NCBI RefSeq assembly: GCF_010500895.1
Contig: NZ_JAAAWO010000003.1
Location: 186,001 to 250,000, forward strand
From: Alteromonas genovensis
GTDB lineage: Bacteria; Pseudomonadota; Gammaproteobacteria; Enterobacterales; Alteromonadaceae
Length of the DNA stretch: 64,000 nt
Direction of reading: 5' to 3'
The translations under genes and the position numbers were made by a program. Below the pieces are notes generated by a model, which did not search any database, was not told the DNA's origin, and worked only from the letters and a program-made list of their open reading frames with translations. Positions 26,797 through 35,947 of the stretch are shown piece by piece (position 1 is the stretch's first letter; the number at the start of each line of letters is the position of its first letter).

Positions 26797-27348
26797 ATGA
26801 CCGAACAAGAAAAAATGCTCGCAGGCGAGCTTTATTTCCCCTCAGATAAACACCTTACGGCACGTCGTAAAGACTGCCGTAAGCAATTAGATATACTCAA
26901 TAGCACATGTCAGACTGAACATAAAAAGCGCACACAGTTACTTAAATCTCTGTTCGCCGAAACGGGAAAACGCCTGTACATCGAGTCTACGTTTAAATGT
27001 GACTATGGTGAAAACATTGTTGTAGGTGAGAACTTTTATGCCAATTTCAATTGCGTTATTTTAGACGCCGCCAAGGTCACCATTGGCGATAACTGCATGC
27101 TAGCGCCACAAGTTGGTTTATATACTGCAACACATCCAATAGACCCCGTGCAGCGTGCCACCGGCATTGAATTCGCAAAACCAATCACGCTTGGCGACAA
27201 TTGCTGGGTAGGTGGAATGGCTGTAATAAACCCCGGTGTAACACTTGGTAATAATGTGGTGGTTGCATCGGGTGCTGTAGTAACCAAATCCTTTGGTGAT
27301 AATGTGATCATTGGCGGAAATCCTGCCCGCGTTATTAGGCCGTGTTAA
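26797..27348 (+). CDS. Maltose/galactoside O-acetyltransferase family protein
   Basis: The 183-residue hexapeptide-repeat acetyltransferase resembles Maa/LacA/NodL. It has the N-terminal MTEQEKMLAGELYFPSD segment typical of maltose acetyltransferase, left-handed helix repeats from about residue 60 to 170 (FKCDYGENIVVGENFYANFNC), the catalytic His in TATHPID, and WVGGMAVINPGVTLG. It transfers acetyl from acetyl-CoA to a sugar or other acceptor. Odd point: its last codons and stop (VIRPC) lie at the left end of a dispersed repeat element (27337-27426), so the natural C terminus may have been replaced by the element. Confidence 0.88.
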   Translation: MTEQEKMLAGELYFPSDKHLTARRKDCRKQLDILNSTCQTEHKKRTQLLKSLFAETGKRLYIESTFKCDYGENIVVGENFYANFNCVILDAAKVTIGDNCMLAPQVGLYTATHPIDPVQRATGIEFAKPITLGDNCWVGGMAVINPGVTLGNNVVVASGAVVTKSFGDNVIIGGNPARVIRPC

Positions 27349-27426
27349 CCGTTGGTGTGCGAATTTTTATCTGAATGGAAGGGGTTTAATCGCGGATCAG
27401 CCCTGTAAACCTAGAGGGCTATATCA
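27337..27426. repeat. Truncated copy of a dispersed intergenic element
   Basis: These 90 bases align without gaps to 41471-41560; by hand count about 63 positions are identical, including GGAAG, TTTAATCGCG and CCTAG. The copy lacks the right half and its inverted arms. Its left end overlaps the last codons and stop of the acetyltransferase gene. Confidence 0.75.
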
Positions 27427-27431
27427 GTTGC

Positions 27432-28721
27432 TTAAGATAGGTCACTTAGCGTAGCAATACCAACGGCGTTTTTGCCTTTGTGCTTGGCGCTGTATAAAGC
27501 CTCATCTGCGCTTGATAGCATTTGATTGGGCAAGTCGTTCAGGGTGAGCTGGTCAGGTGTAACGCTGACAATACCAAATGAACAAGACGCATTATAGGCA
27601 GCCTCACCTTCTCCAAACTGTGCGTTAGCCACATGCACACGAATACGTTCAACAATAGCAGGGGCGTGATTTTCGTCTTGCGTATCGGTAAATAGAATAA
27701 CGAACTCATCGCCTCCTAGCCGTGCAATGCAATCAGACTGACGAATGTTATCCTTAATAATACTGGTTATTCGTGTCAGCAGGGCATCACCACTAGCATG
27801 ACCATACTGATCGTTAATGGTTTTAAAATTGTCCACATCGAACACGCACACGGATAACCATTTGAGCTCTCCCCTTAGCATTAAATTTACGGCTTCGGTA
27901 AGGCGTATTTCTAGGTAACTGCGAGAGAATGCCTGGGTTAAATGATCGTACATTAAACGATCGCTTAGCAAGCGTCGCTCCTCATAAAGGTCATCTATAT
28001 GCAGGACCAGCGCCCATGCAATGGTTGATGTCACTAGAAATGAACCAATCCAAGTAAGCGGTGGTAAATCAACAACCTGAACACCTGTTAGCATGTCGCA
28101 CACGCCAGTAATCATCCAAATCGTATTGGCTAATAGCAATAGCAAAACGGTACTTGTATCGCTATCGTTTTGAGCATGTTCTTGTGTTTGCCGTTGTCTT
28201 TTGCGCTGTCGCAGAAACACTTTGAAAAGTATAAAAATACCATAAACCGCCAGCACTAAAATCCATATCCCCCAAAGCTCAAACAGTGGTCCAAACGCTA
28301 GGCCCGTGTAATAAGTGGATGTTGAATAAAAAGCATTGTCGAGAAATAGCGAACTCGGTATGACCGTGGCTACAGAGAAAGCTGCACAAACGCCATAACA
28401 CCACTTTAAAGACGTGGGAGCCTCGTATTGGTAAAACGCCAAATAAAAGTGCAGGCTAAGTACCGCGGTAAACATAGCCGCAACCACAGTAATCCGATTT
28501 GAAATACTAAGGTAAGTGAGGTTATCACTTGAGTTGAGCATAACCGCAAATGCACCAAAGAAAATGCCGCTGACTAATGCCGCAATTGAGAAAATTAAGT
28601 AGTATTTGACCGACTCTTCATGACGAGAAATTAAACGGTGGTAAAGAAGTACAAAGAAAAAGCTTAGTAACAAGCAGGTGGTGGAGGTCACAAATAGGGG
28701 CAGTGATAATCCTTGAATCAT
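27432..28721 (-). CDS. Membrane-bound diguanylate cyclase (GGDEF)
   Basis: The 429-residue protein has about seven or eight hydrophobic segments in residues 1-245, a short linker and a GGDEF domain (about 260-425). The active-site motif GGDEF is intact at residues 336-340 and an inhibitory I-site RQSD is at 327-330, so it should make cyclic-di-GMP with product feedback. The N-terminal membrane part may sense a signal in the membrane or periplasm; I do not recognise it as a named sensor. There is no EAL domain. It lies alone on the minus strand. Confidence 0.92.
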   Translation of the reverse strand: MIQGLSLPLFVTSTTCLLLSFFFVLLYHRLISRHEESVKYYLIFSIAALVSGIFFGAFAVMLNSSDNLTYLSISNRITVVAAMFTAVLSLHFYLAFYQYEAPTSLKWCYGVCAAFSVATVIPSSLFLDNAFYSTSTYYTGLAFGPLFELWGIWILVLAVYGIFILFKVFLRQRKRQRQTQEHAQNDSDTSTVLLLLLANTIWMITGVCDMLTGVQVVDLPPLTWIGSFLVTSTIAWALVLHIDDLYEERRLLSDRLMYDHLTQAFSRSYLEIRLTEAVNLMLRGELKWLSVCVFDVDNFKTINDQYGHASGDALLTRITSIIKDNIRQSDCIARLGGDEFVILFTDTQDENHAPAIVERIRVHVANAQFGEGEAAYNASCSFGIVSVTPDQLTLNDLPNQMLSSADEALYSAKHKGKNAVGIATLSDLS

Positions 28722-29086
28722 ATCTTTTTAAACTACCTCTGCGGCTGTCATCGCTCGCTATTCTCTAGGGCGTAAATTTTTATCATACCCTAACGTAATT
28801 GCAAATATATTTGTGTTAAAGCCGTAATCAGTGCACTGATAGATGCCACATAGACCGACATCACACAACAAAGGCAAGGCCCTGCCTTTGTTGAGTATAA
28901 AGCATGAATATTTAATTGCTCATCTGATTATATCCTCCTTTAGAACAAGGCATGGATTCGGGTGCTTAGTTGGAGGGATGAGTTAGGGGGTTAGATAACA
29001 GGGCTAAATTAGAGAGCTGAGTCTGAAGACTATATCTAAGGGCATATTAAAGGGCTAGCTCAGGGCGCTAGGCTTAGGCTGTATAG
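28722..29086. other. Intergenic region with G/A-rich irregular repeats
   Basis: About 365 bp. It contains the hairpin at 28866-28893. From about 28960 to 29080 a stretch contains many short GGGCTA/GTTAG-like words that look like decayed repeats. No gene is seen. Confidence 0.45.
28866..28893 (-). terminator. Strong hairpin downstream of topoisomerase IB gene
   Basis: CAACAAAGGCA and TGCCTTTGTTG form a perfect 11-bp stem with a 6-base loop. It lies about 195 bp past the stop of the minus-strand topoisomerase gene. No T run of normal length follows, so its use as a terminator is uncertain. Confidence 0.5.
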
Positions 29087-30064
29087 TTAGCGCTCCAAAA
29101 ATGCTAAAAAGCCTCGCTCTGTGCGGCTTAAATATTTCGTTTTTCTCGGTAATGTTAATGACTTTCTCCATGCCTCCTGAGTTGCCCCATCTTCTTTACA
29201 CAATGTAATTAACTCTGGGTGCACATAAGATTTACGCGCAATGGCTGGCGTGTTACCAAGTTGAGAAGACACCGTATCGAGCATGCTTTTAAGGGTAAGT
29301 TCGCCTGTTGCAAAAGCCAGTTCTTCAAATGCAATCACACTGGCTCGCCACGTTCTAAAGTGCTTGGCACTAAACGATTCACCCATGACCTCTTGAATGT
29401 ATTGGTTAACTTCACCTGAGGTCACATTGGTGCGCTCTGAACCATCTATATATTGAAAAAGGTGCTGACCGGGCAAATCCTGCAGCTCTTTTATTACATG
29501 GCTAAGCACTCTGTCGGTGATATTGACTTCTCGCTCCTTTCCCGACTTAGCACGGTAGTTCAGCTGAATGGTTTTACCGGTAAGTTTTGCATGGCGAGCG
29601 CGAAGCGTTGTGGCACCGTAGCTTTTATTTTGCTTTACGTTGCGTTCGTTCCCAACTCTCAAGGCGCCCAAATCCATCAGCCTGACTACCGCAGCCAACG
29701 TGCGCTGAACATTAAGCTCGTCACCTTGTAAGTCAGATTCTAATTGCGCTCTAAGAAGCGGTAACTTATTACCAAAAACACCGCAGGCCTCATACTTTTT
29801 TGCCTCCTGCTGAGCTCTGAATTCCGGATGATAACGGTACTGCTTGCGCCCTTTACTATCAAACCCAGTCGCTAAAATATGGCCGTTTTCTTCAGGGCAG
29901 AACCACGCATTTTTATAGGCTGGCGGCAACGCTAAGCTATTTAGCCTATCAATAACATCTGCATCTTGTATGGATTTTCCGATAGGATCGAAATACTGCC
30001 ATTGCTTGCCCTTTGGCTTTCGAGATATGCCGGGTAAATTATCGTCAACATAAATTAATTGCAT
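29087..30064 (-). CDS. DNA topoisomerase IB (poxvirus type)
   Basis: This 325-residue type IB topoisomerase relaxes supercoils by nicking one strand through a 3-prime phosphotyrosine. The N-terminal domain (residues 1-80) and catalytic domain are both present. Motifs include DLGALRVGNERNVKQNKSYGATTLRARH, SAKHFRTWRA with the catalytic Arg/His region, and the nucleophile Tyr280 in ARKSYVHP. The length matches bacterial poxvirus-type enzymes. The start ATG has a poor binding site. It is a single gene with no obvious partner. Confidence 0.92.
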   Translation of the reverse strand: MQLIYVDDNLPGISRKPKGKQWQYFDPIGKSIQDADVIDRLNSLALPPAYKNAWFCPEENGHILATGFDSKGRKQYRYHPEFRAQQEAKKYEACGVFGNKLPLLRAQLESDLQGDELNVQRTLAAVVRLMDLGALRVGNERNVKQNKSYGATTLRARHAKLTGKTIQLNYRAKSGKEREVNITDRVLSHVIKELQDLPGQHLFQYIDGSERTNVTSGEVNQYIQEVMGESFSAKHFRTWRASVIAFEELAFATGELTLKSMLDTVSSQLGNTPAIARKSYVHPELITLCKEDGATQEAWRKSLTLPRKTKYLSRTERGFLAFLER

Positions 30065-30533
30065 TGTTTTTTATGAATCCTAGTTATTCTCACCGCGACT
30101 CTTACTGAGCGTTTTATTATCTGCTACATAATTAAAAGCCTACAAGATTTAAGCCATGTTCTGCTGCCGCTTATTTAGCGATTGTCGCATTCAGCTATTC
30201 GCTATTGTTACTCACTATACAAATAGCTCTCAGCCAAGCCTTAATACTCACTCAGAGGAATCCTTTGATAGTCGTTCATTTTCCCTTTCACGACGAGGTT
30301 ATTATGAGTGAGAAGCGTCATATATCCTTGATGCGACGGAGATAATTCCGGAGTTCCCGTGTAATTTTTATAAGTCATTTGGAATATATTACAGCGGCCT
30401 TCGTTGATTTTGCGCTTTAAGCGAGTAAAAGCCTGCTGATAATAGAGGCGTGCTTTTTGCAGCGTTATTTTTAATCACCTTATAAGGGTTGCGACTACCG
30501 CGAAACACGGAAAACTCAGTAAAGGATTTATCC
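30065..30533. other. Intergenic region before the MAPEG gene
   Basis: About 470 bp between divergent genes; no gene or clear signal seen beyond the AAAGGA that serves the MAPEG start. Confidence 0.45.
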
Positions 30534-30953
30534 ATGACAGATATCACATTTTCAGTTTACTTCGCCTTCTATTTGTATTTAGTACTTTTACTCGTGCAGT
30601 GGGGCGTTGCAACGATGAGCAAAGCGAAACAACCCCATGCAGTCCCAGGCAAAATAGATGACGATTTATCACACGATAGCTTTGTCTTTAGAGCGCATCG
30701 CACGTTTCACAATACACTTGAAAACAGTGCTTTATTTTTAGGTACTGTGCTATTCGCTTTTGTTATTAATTATCAAAGCCCAGTTTTTGCGCTTTGTGTA
30801 TGGGTTTATGTTATCGCGAGAGTCATTCACACGGCACTTTACTATGCCATTGCCACCGAAAAGAACCCAAGCCCACGAAGCTACTTCTTTTTAATGGGTA
30901 TTATTGCTAACGTGGTTATGTTGGTGTTGCTAGGAATGAGATTAGCGGTGTAG
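30534..30953 (+). CDS. MAPEG family membrane protein
   Basis: The 139-residue integral membrane protein has four hydrophobic segments and the MAPEG pattern (FRAHRTFHNTLENSALFLG, then VYVIARVIHTALYY). Family members are glutathione-dependent or eicosanoid-type membrane enzymes; the bacterial substrate is unknown. The open frame begins at TTG 30489, but ATG 30534 has AAAGGA at ideal spacing and gives the standard start MTDITFSVYFAFYL, so I use it. Confidence 0.88.
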   Translation: MTDITFSVYFAFYLYLVLLLVQWGVATMSKAKQPHAVPGKIDDDLSHDSFVFRAHRTFHNTLENSALFLGTVLFAFVINYQSPVFALCVWVYVIARVIHTALYYAIATEKNPSPRSYFFLMGIIANVVMLVLLGMRLAV

Positions 30954-31014
30954 TAACAGCACCCCACCCGCCCTAGTTAAAACACTTCATTGAAGCCGTT
31001 TTGAAAGGACGATT

Positions 31015-31869
31015 ATGCGCATTACACTTCTTTGCAACTTAGATATTGCTAGTAATTTGGCCGCAAATCGTCTTATCACGGCCCTACCCGAACATCATTT
31101 TAGTGTGCTAATGACTGCGCAGGTAGGCGGCAAAAACCATCGCCCTAAAGCGCTTGAGGCGTTGTCTTTCTACGAAAACACACTATTCACTGAAATTCTT
31201 TTTCCTGCGCTAATCTCTGGGCAAAAAGCTTCTGGCAAAGAAGTTTTTGTAAAAGAAACTTGTGACAAAAAAGGCGATGAGACACCGAGACTTCTCACAT
31301 TCGGCGCCATGCAACAGCGTGGTATCGACATCCATCCCGTGTCAGAGATTAACGAAGGTAACGGCCTTTCTGTATTAGAGCGCTGCCAACCTGATTTAAT
31401 ATTGTCGGTGCGTTTTGGCCGTATTTTAAAAACCCCCGCCCTTGACGTGCCCAACCACGGAGTACTCAATCTGCACTCGGGATTATTGCCACAGTACCGC
31501 GGAATTATGGCAACATTTTGGGCGATGCTAAGGGACGAATCTCATATAGGGTGCACGTTACATCGCATACAAGATGGAGGTATTGATACGGGCGATATAT
31601 TGTCTACCCATCCTATCAAAACTGACTACAACCTGTCCTATTTTGACAATATGCTTGCCATTTACCCTGCAGGCTTAGATGCCATGATCGCCGCGACAAA
31701 ACGCATAGCAGACAGCGTGGCGCTAGTTTCGATACCGCAAAACGACACACAAGCCAATTATTATGGCCTACCAGACCCAGCCTCTATCTCATTATTTGAG
31801 CAGAAAGGTCATCGTTGGGTTATTCACAGTAACTTAATCAGCTTGGCGCAACGATTCTTTCCCCAATAA
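31015..31869 (+). CDS. Formyltransferase-family protein
   Basis: The 284-residue protein carries the formyltransferase N-terminal fold used by methionyl-tRNA formyltransferase, GART and sugar formyltransferases. The hallmark is LNLHSGLLPQYRGIMATFWAM with the catalytic Asn/His, followed by GCTLHRIQDGGIDTGDIL with the conserved Asp. The N terminus (MRITLLCNLDIASNLAANRL) is unlike Fmt and there is no Fmt C-terminal domain, so it is probably a formyl- or carbamoyl-type transferase acting on a small molecule or sugar. The acceptor is unknown. GAAAGGA precedes the ATG. Confidence 0.8.
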   Translation: MRITLLCNLDIASNLAANRLITALPEHHFSVLMTAQVGGKNHRPKALEALSFYENTLFTEILFPALISGQKASGKEVFVKETCDKKGDETPRLLTFGAMQQRGIDIHPVSEINEGNGLSVLERCQPDLILSVRFGRILKTPALDVPNHGVLNLHSGLLPQYRGIMATFWAMLRDESHIGCTLHRIQDGGIDTGDILSTHPIKTDYNLSYFDNMLAIYPAGLDAMIAATKRIADSVALVSIPQNDTQANYYGLPDPASISLFEQKGHRWVIHSNLISLAQRFFPQ

Positions 31870-31970
31870 CGTGTAAAATACGTTTTTTTCTGCAGTAGAA
31901 TTTGAAATAGTGCGTCGGTTCACCTTCTACGCTGCGTGTTATCGATGACAATTAATGACAAGGAACATGT

Positions 31971-32981
31971 GTGGATAGGACTTTACTCAATAGGCTCAGT
32001 ATCCTTTTTAGCCTACCTGTTATGATGGTATTGCTTGCGCTTTTAACAAGTGCGGCAAGTGAAGAAAGTGCAGCAGCCGATACCACCACAAGTGCTGATT
32101 CAGTGAAGTTTTCGCAAAAGCTAGACATTCAGCTGCGTTATGACAATCGCTCGAATAGACCCAGTCGAGAGCAATATCGCTTTCGTTATTACCCTTCCGT
32201 TTCGCTATCAAATACGTGGTCGCTGCATAGCTTTGTTGTAACTGGTGACGGATTTTCTTCAAGCCACAATACCATTGGCAGTAGCAACACCAATTACCTC
32301 TATGCTAGGCGACTTTATGCCCGTCATGAAAGTCAGTACGGAAAGACAGAGTTTGGAATAATACCTACGTACAAAGGCCGAGTTTCTTCTACAGGGCTAT
32401 CGAAAGATGGGTGGATAACTGGCTTTCGACACGTTCGTTCTCTTCACAATAATAGCGCTATAGAAGTTGTTGTAGGGCACCTTGTCAATGAACAAGCAAA
32501 CCATGCGTTAGACATTGGCAAAGGAAACAGCAATGACAACTACTTTGAAGTTGAATACTCAGCACGAATGGGTCAACGGCACAGCTATGAAGCCAGCATA
32601 GAGCGAATGCTACGTGGTGATTTCCTGCGCGCTGAATATCGCTTTAACTATTCCAGTGACAACACGTTGTTTTTTGAAAACGTGCAGCGCATTGATGCAT
32701 CAGCAAATAAATTTGTTGCCGGTATGAGTGGCGAATTCTCTGGAGAACGTGTGAGCCTGCCCTACCCCATCGAGTACTTCGCTTACTACTCTTATGTGGA
32801 CGATGGTTTTGGCGAACGCGTAGAGCTTACTGAAGACTTTTTAGGCACCGGGCACGGTGGCTCTGTGGAATTTAGCAGTGTGTTGTCTAGACAACACAAT
32901 ACCGACTGGTTTGTGAGGGTAGACACTGTCGGAGGCGTTACTCGCTTACTGGCAGGAGTAAAACTGTCTCTTAACCGATGA
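31971..32981 (+). CDS. Predicted outer-membrane beta-barrel protein
   Basis: The 336-residue protein has a hydrophobic N-terminal signal (about residues 9-30). The rest is rich in alternating aromatic/polar strands (LDIQLRYDNRSN, YRFRYYPSVSLS, RRLYARHESQYGKTEFGI, EVEYSARMGQRHSYEASIER), typical of a porin-like barrel. I do not recognise a named family. The start is GTG 31971 with AAGGA upstream. It may be transcribed with the preceding formyltransferase gene (101-bp gap). Confidence 0.65.
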   Translation: MDRTLLNRLSILFSLPVMMVLLALLTSAASEESAAADTTTSADSVKFSQKLDIQLRYDNRSNRPSREQYRFRYYPSVSLSNTWSLHSFVVTGDGFSSSHNTIGSSNTNYLYARRLYARHESQYGKTEFGIIPTYKGRVSSTGLSKDGWITGFRHVRSLHNNSAIEVVVGHLVNEQANHALDIGKGNSNDNYFEVEYSARMGQRHSYEASIERMLRGDFLRAEYRFNYSSDNTLFFENVQRIDASANKFVAGMSGEFSGERVSLPYPIEYFAYYSYVDDGFGERVELTEDFLGTGHGGSVEFSSVLSRQHNTDWFVRVDTVGGVTRLLAGVKLSLNR

Positions 32982-33271
32982 GGGTTAACCATCAAAATAT
33001 AGTCAATTGTTTTTGAAAATTTAATGGCTTGGAAGCATTAGAGGTTTGGAAAAATTAGCAGGCTTAATTATTTTGCTTACTGAATTTTCTCACTCTCTTT
33101 GCAAAAGCGAGGGCGAGAGCAGGTAGCTACAGACAATAGCGAACGAAAGCAGAGAAAAAAGTAGCGAAAGGCAGAATCTGTTACGTGCTCTGTCCAATCG
33201 CTACTCTTTATTTTGCGTTGTCTTTTTGTAACTAACGGTTTGTTCGTCTACCTATTCAGTATTTTACTGTT

Positions 33272-34075
33272 TTAATCCCATTTGGGAGCAAAGTCAGGAT
33301 CGACAATCCGCTCGCCATTATCCAGTTCGTCAATTGCCTCTAACTCTTCATCAGATAGCTGTACTCCACCATAGGCTAGGTTTTCTGCCAGATGTGTTTT
33401 GCTGGTTGATGAAGGTATTGCATATATATGGCGTTTCTCCATCCACGATAAAACCACCTGAGCGGCCGACGCATCATATTTCTTAGCAATCGCTGTGAGC
33501 GTATCATCGTGCATCACCTTGCCCACCGCAAATGGCATGTAGGCGGTTACCTTAATGTCCCTTTCTCTGCATGCTTGTGCTACTGCGCGGTTTTGCATAA
33601 AAGGATGCACTTCTATTTGGTTGGTATAGATTTCACCTTTACCTAAGATTTTCTCTGCTTGGTCAAGCTGATCTATCGTAAAGTTAGATACGCCAATATG
33701 TCGAGCCAACCCGAGTTCTTTCGCTTGTTTTAAACGATTTAAGTAACTCTCAAGGGTTATATCATCACCAGGATACGGCCAATGTATAAGAAGTAAATCT
33801 ACATATTCGAGTTTTAGCTTTTCTAAACTTTCATGGACGCTTGCCATGAATTGGTCTTCACCTAATGATTCATACCAAACTTTGGTAGTAACGAAAAAGT
33901 CGGCGCGCTTTAACCCACTGGTTTGAATAGCATCGCCTACCTCAGATTCATTACCGTAAAACTGTGCAGTATCGATATGGCGAAACCCTACTTCGAGTGC
34001 GTCGCTCACTGCTTGCCTTGCCTGCTCGGCTTCTAAACGAAATGTTCCCATTCCCAACTGTGGCATGTCTTTCAT
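33272..34075 (-). CDS. dkgB: Aldo/keto reductase, 2,5-diketo-gluconate reductase type
   Basis: This 267-residue NADPH-dependent aldo/keto reductase has the catalytic tetrad in order: Asp in GFRHIDTAQ, Tyr in FYGNESEVG, Lys in VTTKVW and His in LLLIHWP. NQIEVHPFMQ and IPSSTSKTHLAENL (cofactor loop) are present. The shorter length and HPFMQ pattern fit DkgB, which reduces 2,5-diketo-gluconate or methylglyoxal-type aldehydes. A perfect AGGAGG precedes the ATG. It is divergent from the spondin genes. Confidence 0.88.
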   Translation of the reverse strand: MKDMPQLGMGTFRLEAEQARQAVSDALEVGFRHIDTAQFYGNESEVGDAIQTSGLKRADFFVTTKVWYESLGEDQFMASVHESLEKLKLEYVDLLLIHWPYPGDDITLESYLNRLKQAKELGLARHIGVSNFTIDQLDQAEKILGKGEIYTNQIEVHPFMQNRAVAQACRERDIKVTAYMPFAVGKVMHDDTLTAIAKKYDASAAQVVLSWMEKRHIYAIPSSTSKTHLAENLAYGGVQLSDEELEAIDELDNGERIVDPDFAPKWD

Positions 34076-34339
34076 CTTTCCTCCTTGTCATTTTGAAACA
34101 ACTTGTACGCTATTTCCTACGGGTGTTTGCAACAGTGGATCGCTATTTTTTGTCGATATTGATTGGGTGATGAAAATGTGTTCAGTAAAAACCACTGCAA
34201 TCGTTGTTATATCAAGAGAATAAATTTGTCTGATTTTCGGGATACTTTTGTGACATTTCCCCCTCAGTATTGCTAAGACATGAGCGCCTACTTGCAAGAA
34301 CTTGTTCACAAGAGCTTTTTGATAACTGAGGAAATACCC

Positions 34340-35044
34340 ATGAAACAACTAAGCAAACTTACTACCGCAGCATTATTAGCTTTTACAGCCCAACACAGTG
34401 TTGCTGCCGATTTAACAATAGAAATTCAAAACTTAACTCACGGCTTGTATTTCACCCCCATTGCAGCAGTAGCACACTCTGCAGATGCCAGCCTTTTTGA
34501 GGTGGGTGAAACGGCGAGTACCGAGTTACAGATGATGGCAGAAGGTGGGAGCTTACAAGGTATAGCAACCATCGGCGACGCCATTGGAGCGGATGTTATC
34601 GCCAATCCAGCGGGCGGATTGTTAGCCCCAACCATGACAGCATCAGCGGATATTACGACAGCTGACAGCAACGTTGTGTTATCTGTCGTTGCTATGGTGC
34701 TTCCATCTAACGACGGCTTTATTGGGTTAGACAACTGGCACATTCCAACAGAAGCGGGCACTTACACCGTTTATCTCAATGCCTATGATGCAGGCACAGA
34801 GGCCAACGACGAATTGCGCGGTAGTGGCTCATTAGGAGAAGCAGGAATGCCTGTTCCACCGCCGTTAGAAGACATGTTAGGCACTGGCGGAACCGGCGTT
34901 GCCGGAGCAGACATTAACCAAACTGTTCATATACACAGAGGAAACATTGGCGATGATTCGTTAACTGAAGGCGCAAGCGACGTAAACAATGCCGTTCATC
35001 GCTGGTTAAACCCTGTAGCGAAAGTCACCGTAACGGTGCGATAA
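34340..35044 (+). CDS. Secreted spondin-domain protein 1
   Basis: The 234-residue secreted protein starts with a signal peptide ending SVAA and has a spondin-N-like domain: NLTHGLYFTPIAAVAHS, a Ser/Thr/Ala-rich core, VLPSNDGFIGLDNW and YDAGTEANDE. Spondin-N domains are best known from animal extracellular-matrix proteins; bacterial copies are mostly uncharacterised. GAGGA precedes ATG 34340, which I use instead of the ATG at 34280 in the same frame. It is followed after 10 bp by a paralogue, then a two-component pair, suggesting a small signal-responsive surface module. Confidence 0.8.
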   Translation: MKQLSKLTTAALLAFTAQHSVAADLTIEIQNLTHGLYFTPIAAVAHSADASLFEVGETASTELQMMAEGGSLQGIATIGDAIGADVIANPAGGLLAPTMTASADITTADSNVVLSVVAMVLPSNDGFIGLDNWHIPTEAGTYTVYLNAYDAGTEANDELRGSGSLGEAGMPVPPPLEDMLGTGGTGVAGADINQTVHIHRGNIGDDSLTEGASDVNNAVHRWLNPVAKVTVTVR

Positions 35045-35054
35045 GGAGCAGGAT

Positions 35055-35789
35055 ATGACCAACGTATTTCAAGACAACACTAAGCACTATAAAAAAGCGT
35101 TTGTATTGCTTCTACCTTTTTTACTTGTCGCCTGTGACGATGACGACACTAGGGAAGTGATTGTTGAAGTGGAGGTACCGGCAGAAATTCCACCGCCAGT
35201 ACCCGTAAGCTACGACGTTACTGTAACCAATTTAACCAATGCACAGCCCTTGTCTCCACCCGCTGTTATATTACATGGTGACGATACCCTTTGGCAGATT
35301 GGTGACGTCGCCTCTGTTGAGCTAGAGCGCATAGCCGAAGGTGGTGACGCTACAGACTTTCTTAACCAAGGTGTAGCAAGCGCAGGGGGCACTGGCCCTA
35401 TACCGCCTGGCGATTCGCAAACGATAAGTGTGACGATAAATGACGTTACAGATGCAAACCTGACTATTGCCACTATGTTAGTGAATTCCAACGATGCGTT
35501 TACCGGAATGAGTAACTGGAACTTATCCAGCCTTGAGGTTGGCGAAACCTACATTACTTCTCGCCCTGCTTATGACTCTGGTACAGAATCGAATTCAGAA
35601 AGTGCTGCAACAATGCCTGGCCCCGCGGCTAACGGAGAAGGGTTTAATGCCCAGCGGAATGACACCGGCTATATTTCGATGCATCCGGGGATAGTGAGCG
35701 GTGACGACGGACTGCCCCAGTCTGCGCTGTCTTCACAGCACAAGTTCGACAACCCAGTTATCCGCATTCACATTACCCGAACTGAGTAA
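35055..35789 (+). CDS. Spondin-domain lipoprotein 2
   Basis: The 244-residue paralogue of the preceding gene is made as a lipoprotein (lipobox LVAC, followed by DDDD, an acidic +2 region). It has an acidic-Pro linker (IVEVEVPAEIPPPVPVSY) and the same domain pattern: NLTNAQPLSPPAVILHG, ERIAEGGDATDF, MLVNSNDAFTGMSNWNL and YDSGTESNSES. The two genes are 10 bp apart and clearly co-transcribed. The lipoprotein may anchor or partner the secreted form at the envelope; that is inference. AAGGAG lies upstream. Confidence 0.82.
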   Translation: MTNVFQDNTKHYKKAFVLLLPFLLVACDDDDTREVIVEVEVPAEIPPPVPVSYDVTVTNLTNAQPLSPPAVILHGDDTLWQIGDVASVELERIAEGGDATDFLNQGVASAGGTGPIPPGDSQTISVTINDVTDANLTIATMLVNSNDAFTGMSNWNLSSLEVGETYITSRPAYDSGTESNSESAATMPGPAANGEGFNAQRNDTGYISMHPGIVSGDDGLPQSALSSQHKFDNPVIRIHITRTE

Positions 35790-35878
35790 AATGAATGTGT
35801 TCCAAGGGGCAATTGGCACTAGCGTTTGATAAAAACGTTACCCAATGCCCCTGACACAAACCGACTCACCAAATAAAA

Positions 35879-35909
35879 GCGTTAATCGGATGAAAGATTA
35901 ACGCCTTTT
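35879..35909 (+). terminator. Intrinsic terminator after the spondin genes
   Basis: GCGTTAATC and GATTAACGC form a perfect 9-bp stem with an 8-base loop followed by CTTTT. It separates the spondin pair from the two-component genes, so the latter probably have their own promoter or depend on read-through. Confidence 0.8.
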
Positions 35910-35947
35910 CATCGTTCTACTTATTTTTAGCGCGCGGAACGCCTCGG

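Noticed and set aside
33184-33198. GTGCTCTGTCCAATC as a further motif copy
   Set aside because: It has an extra base inside the core and no neighbouring copy; likely chance.
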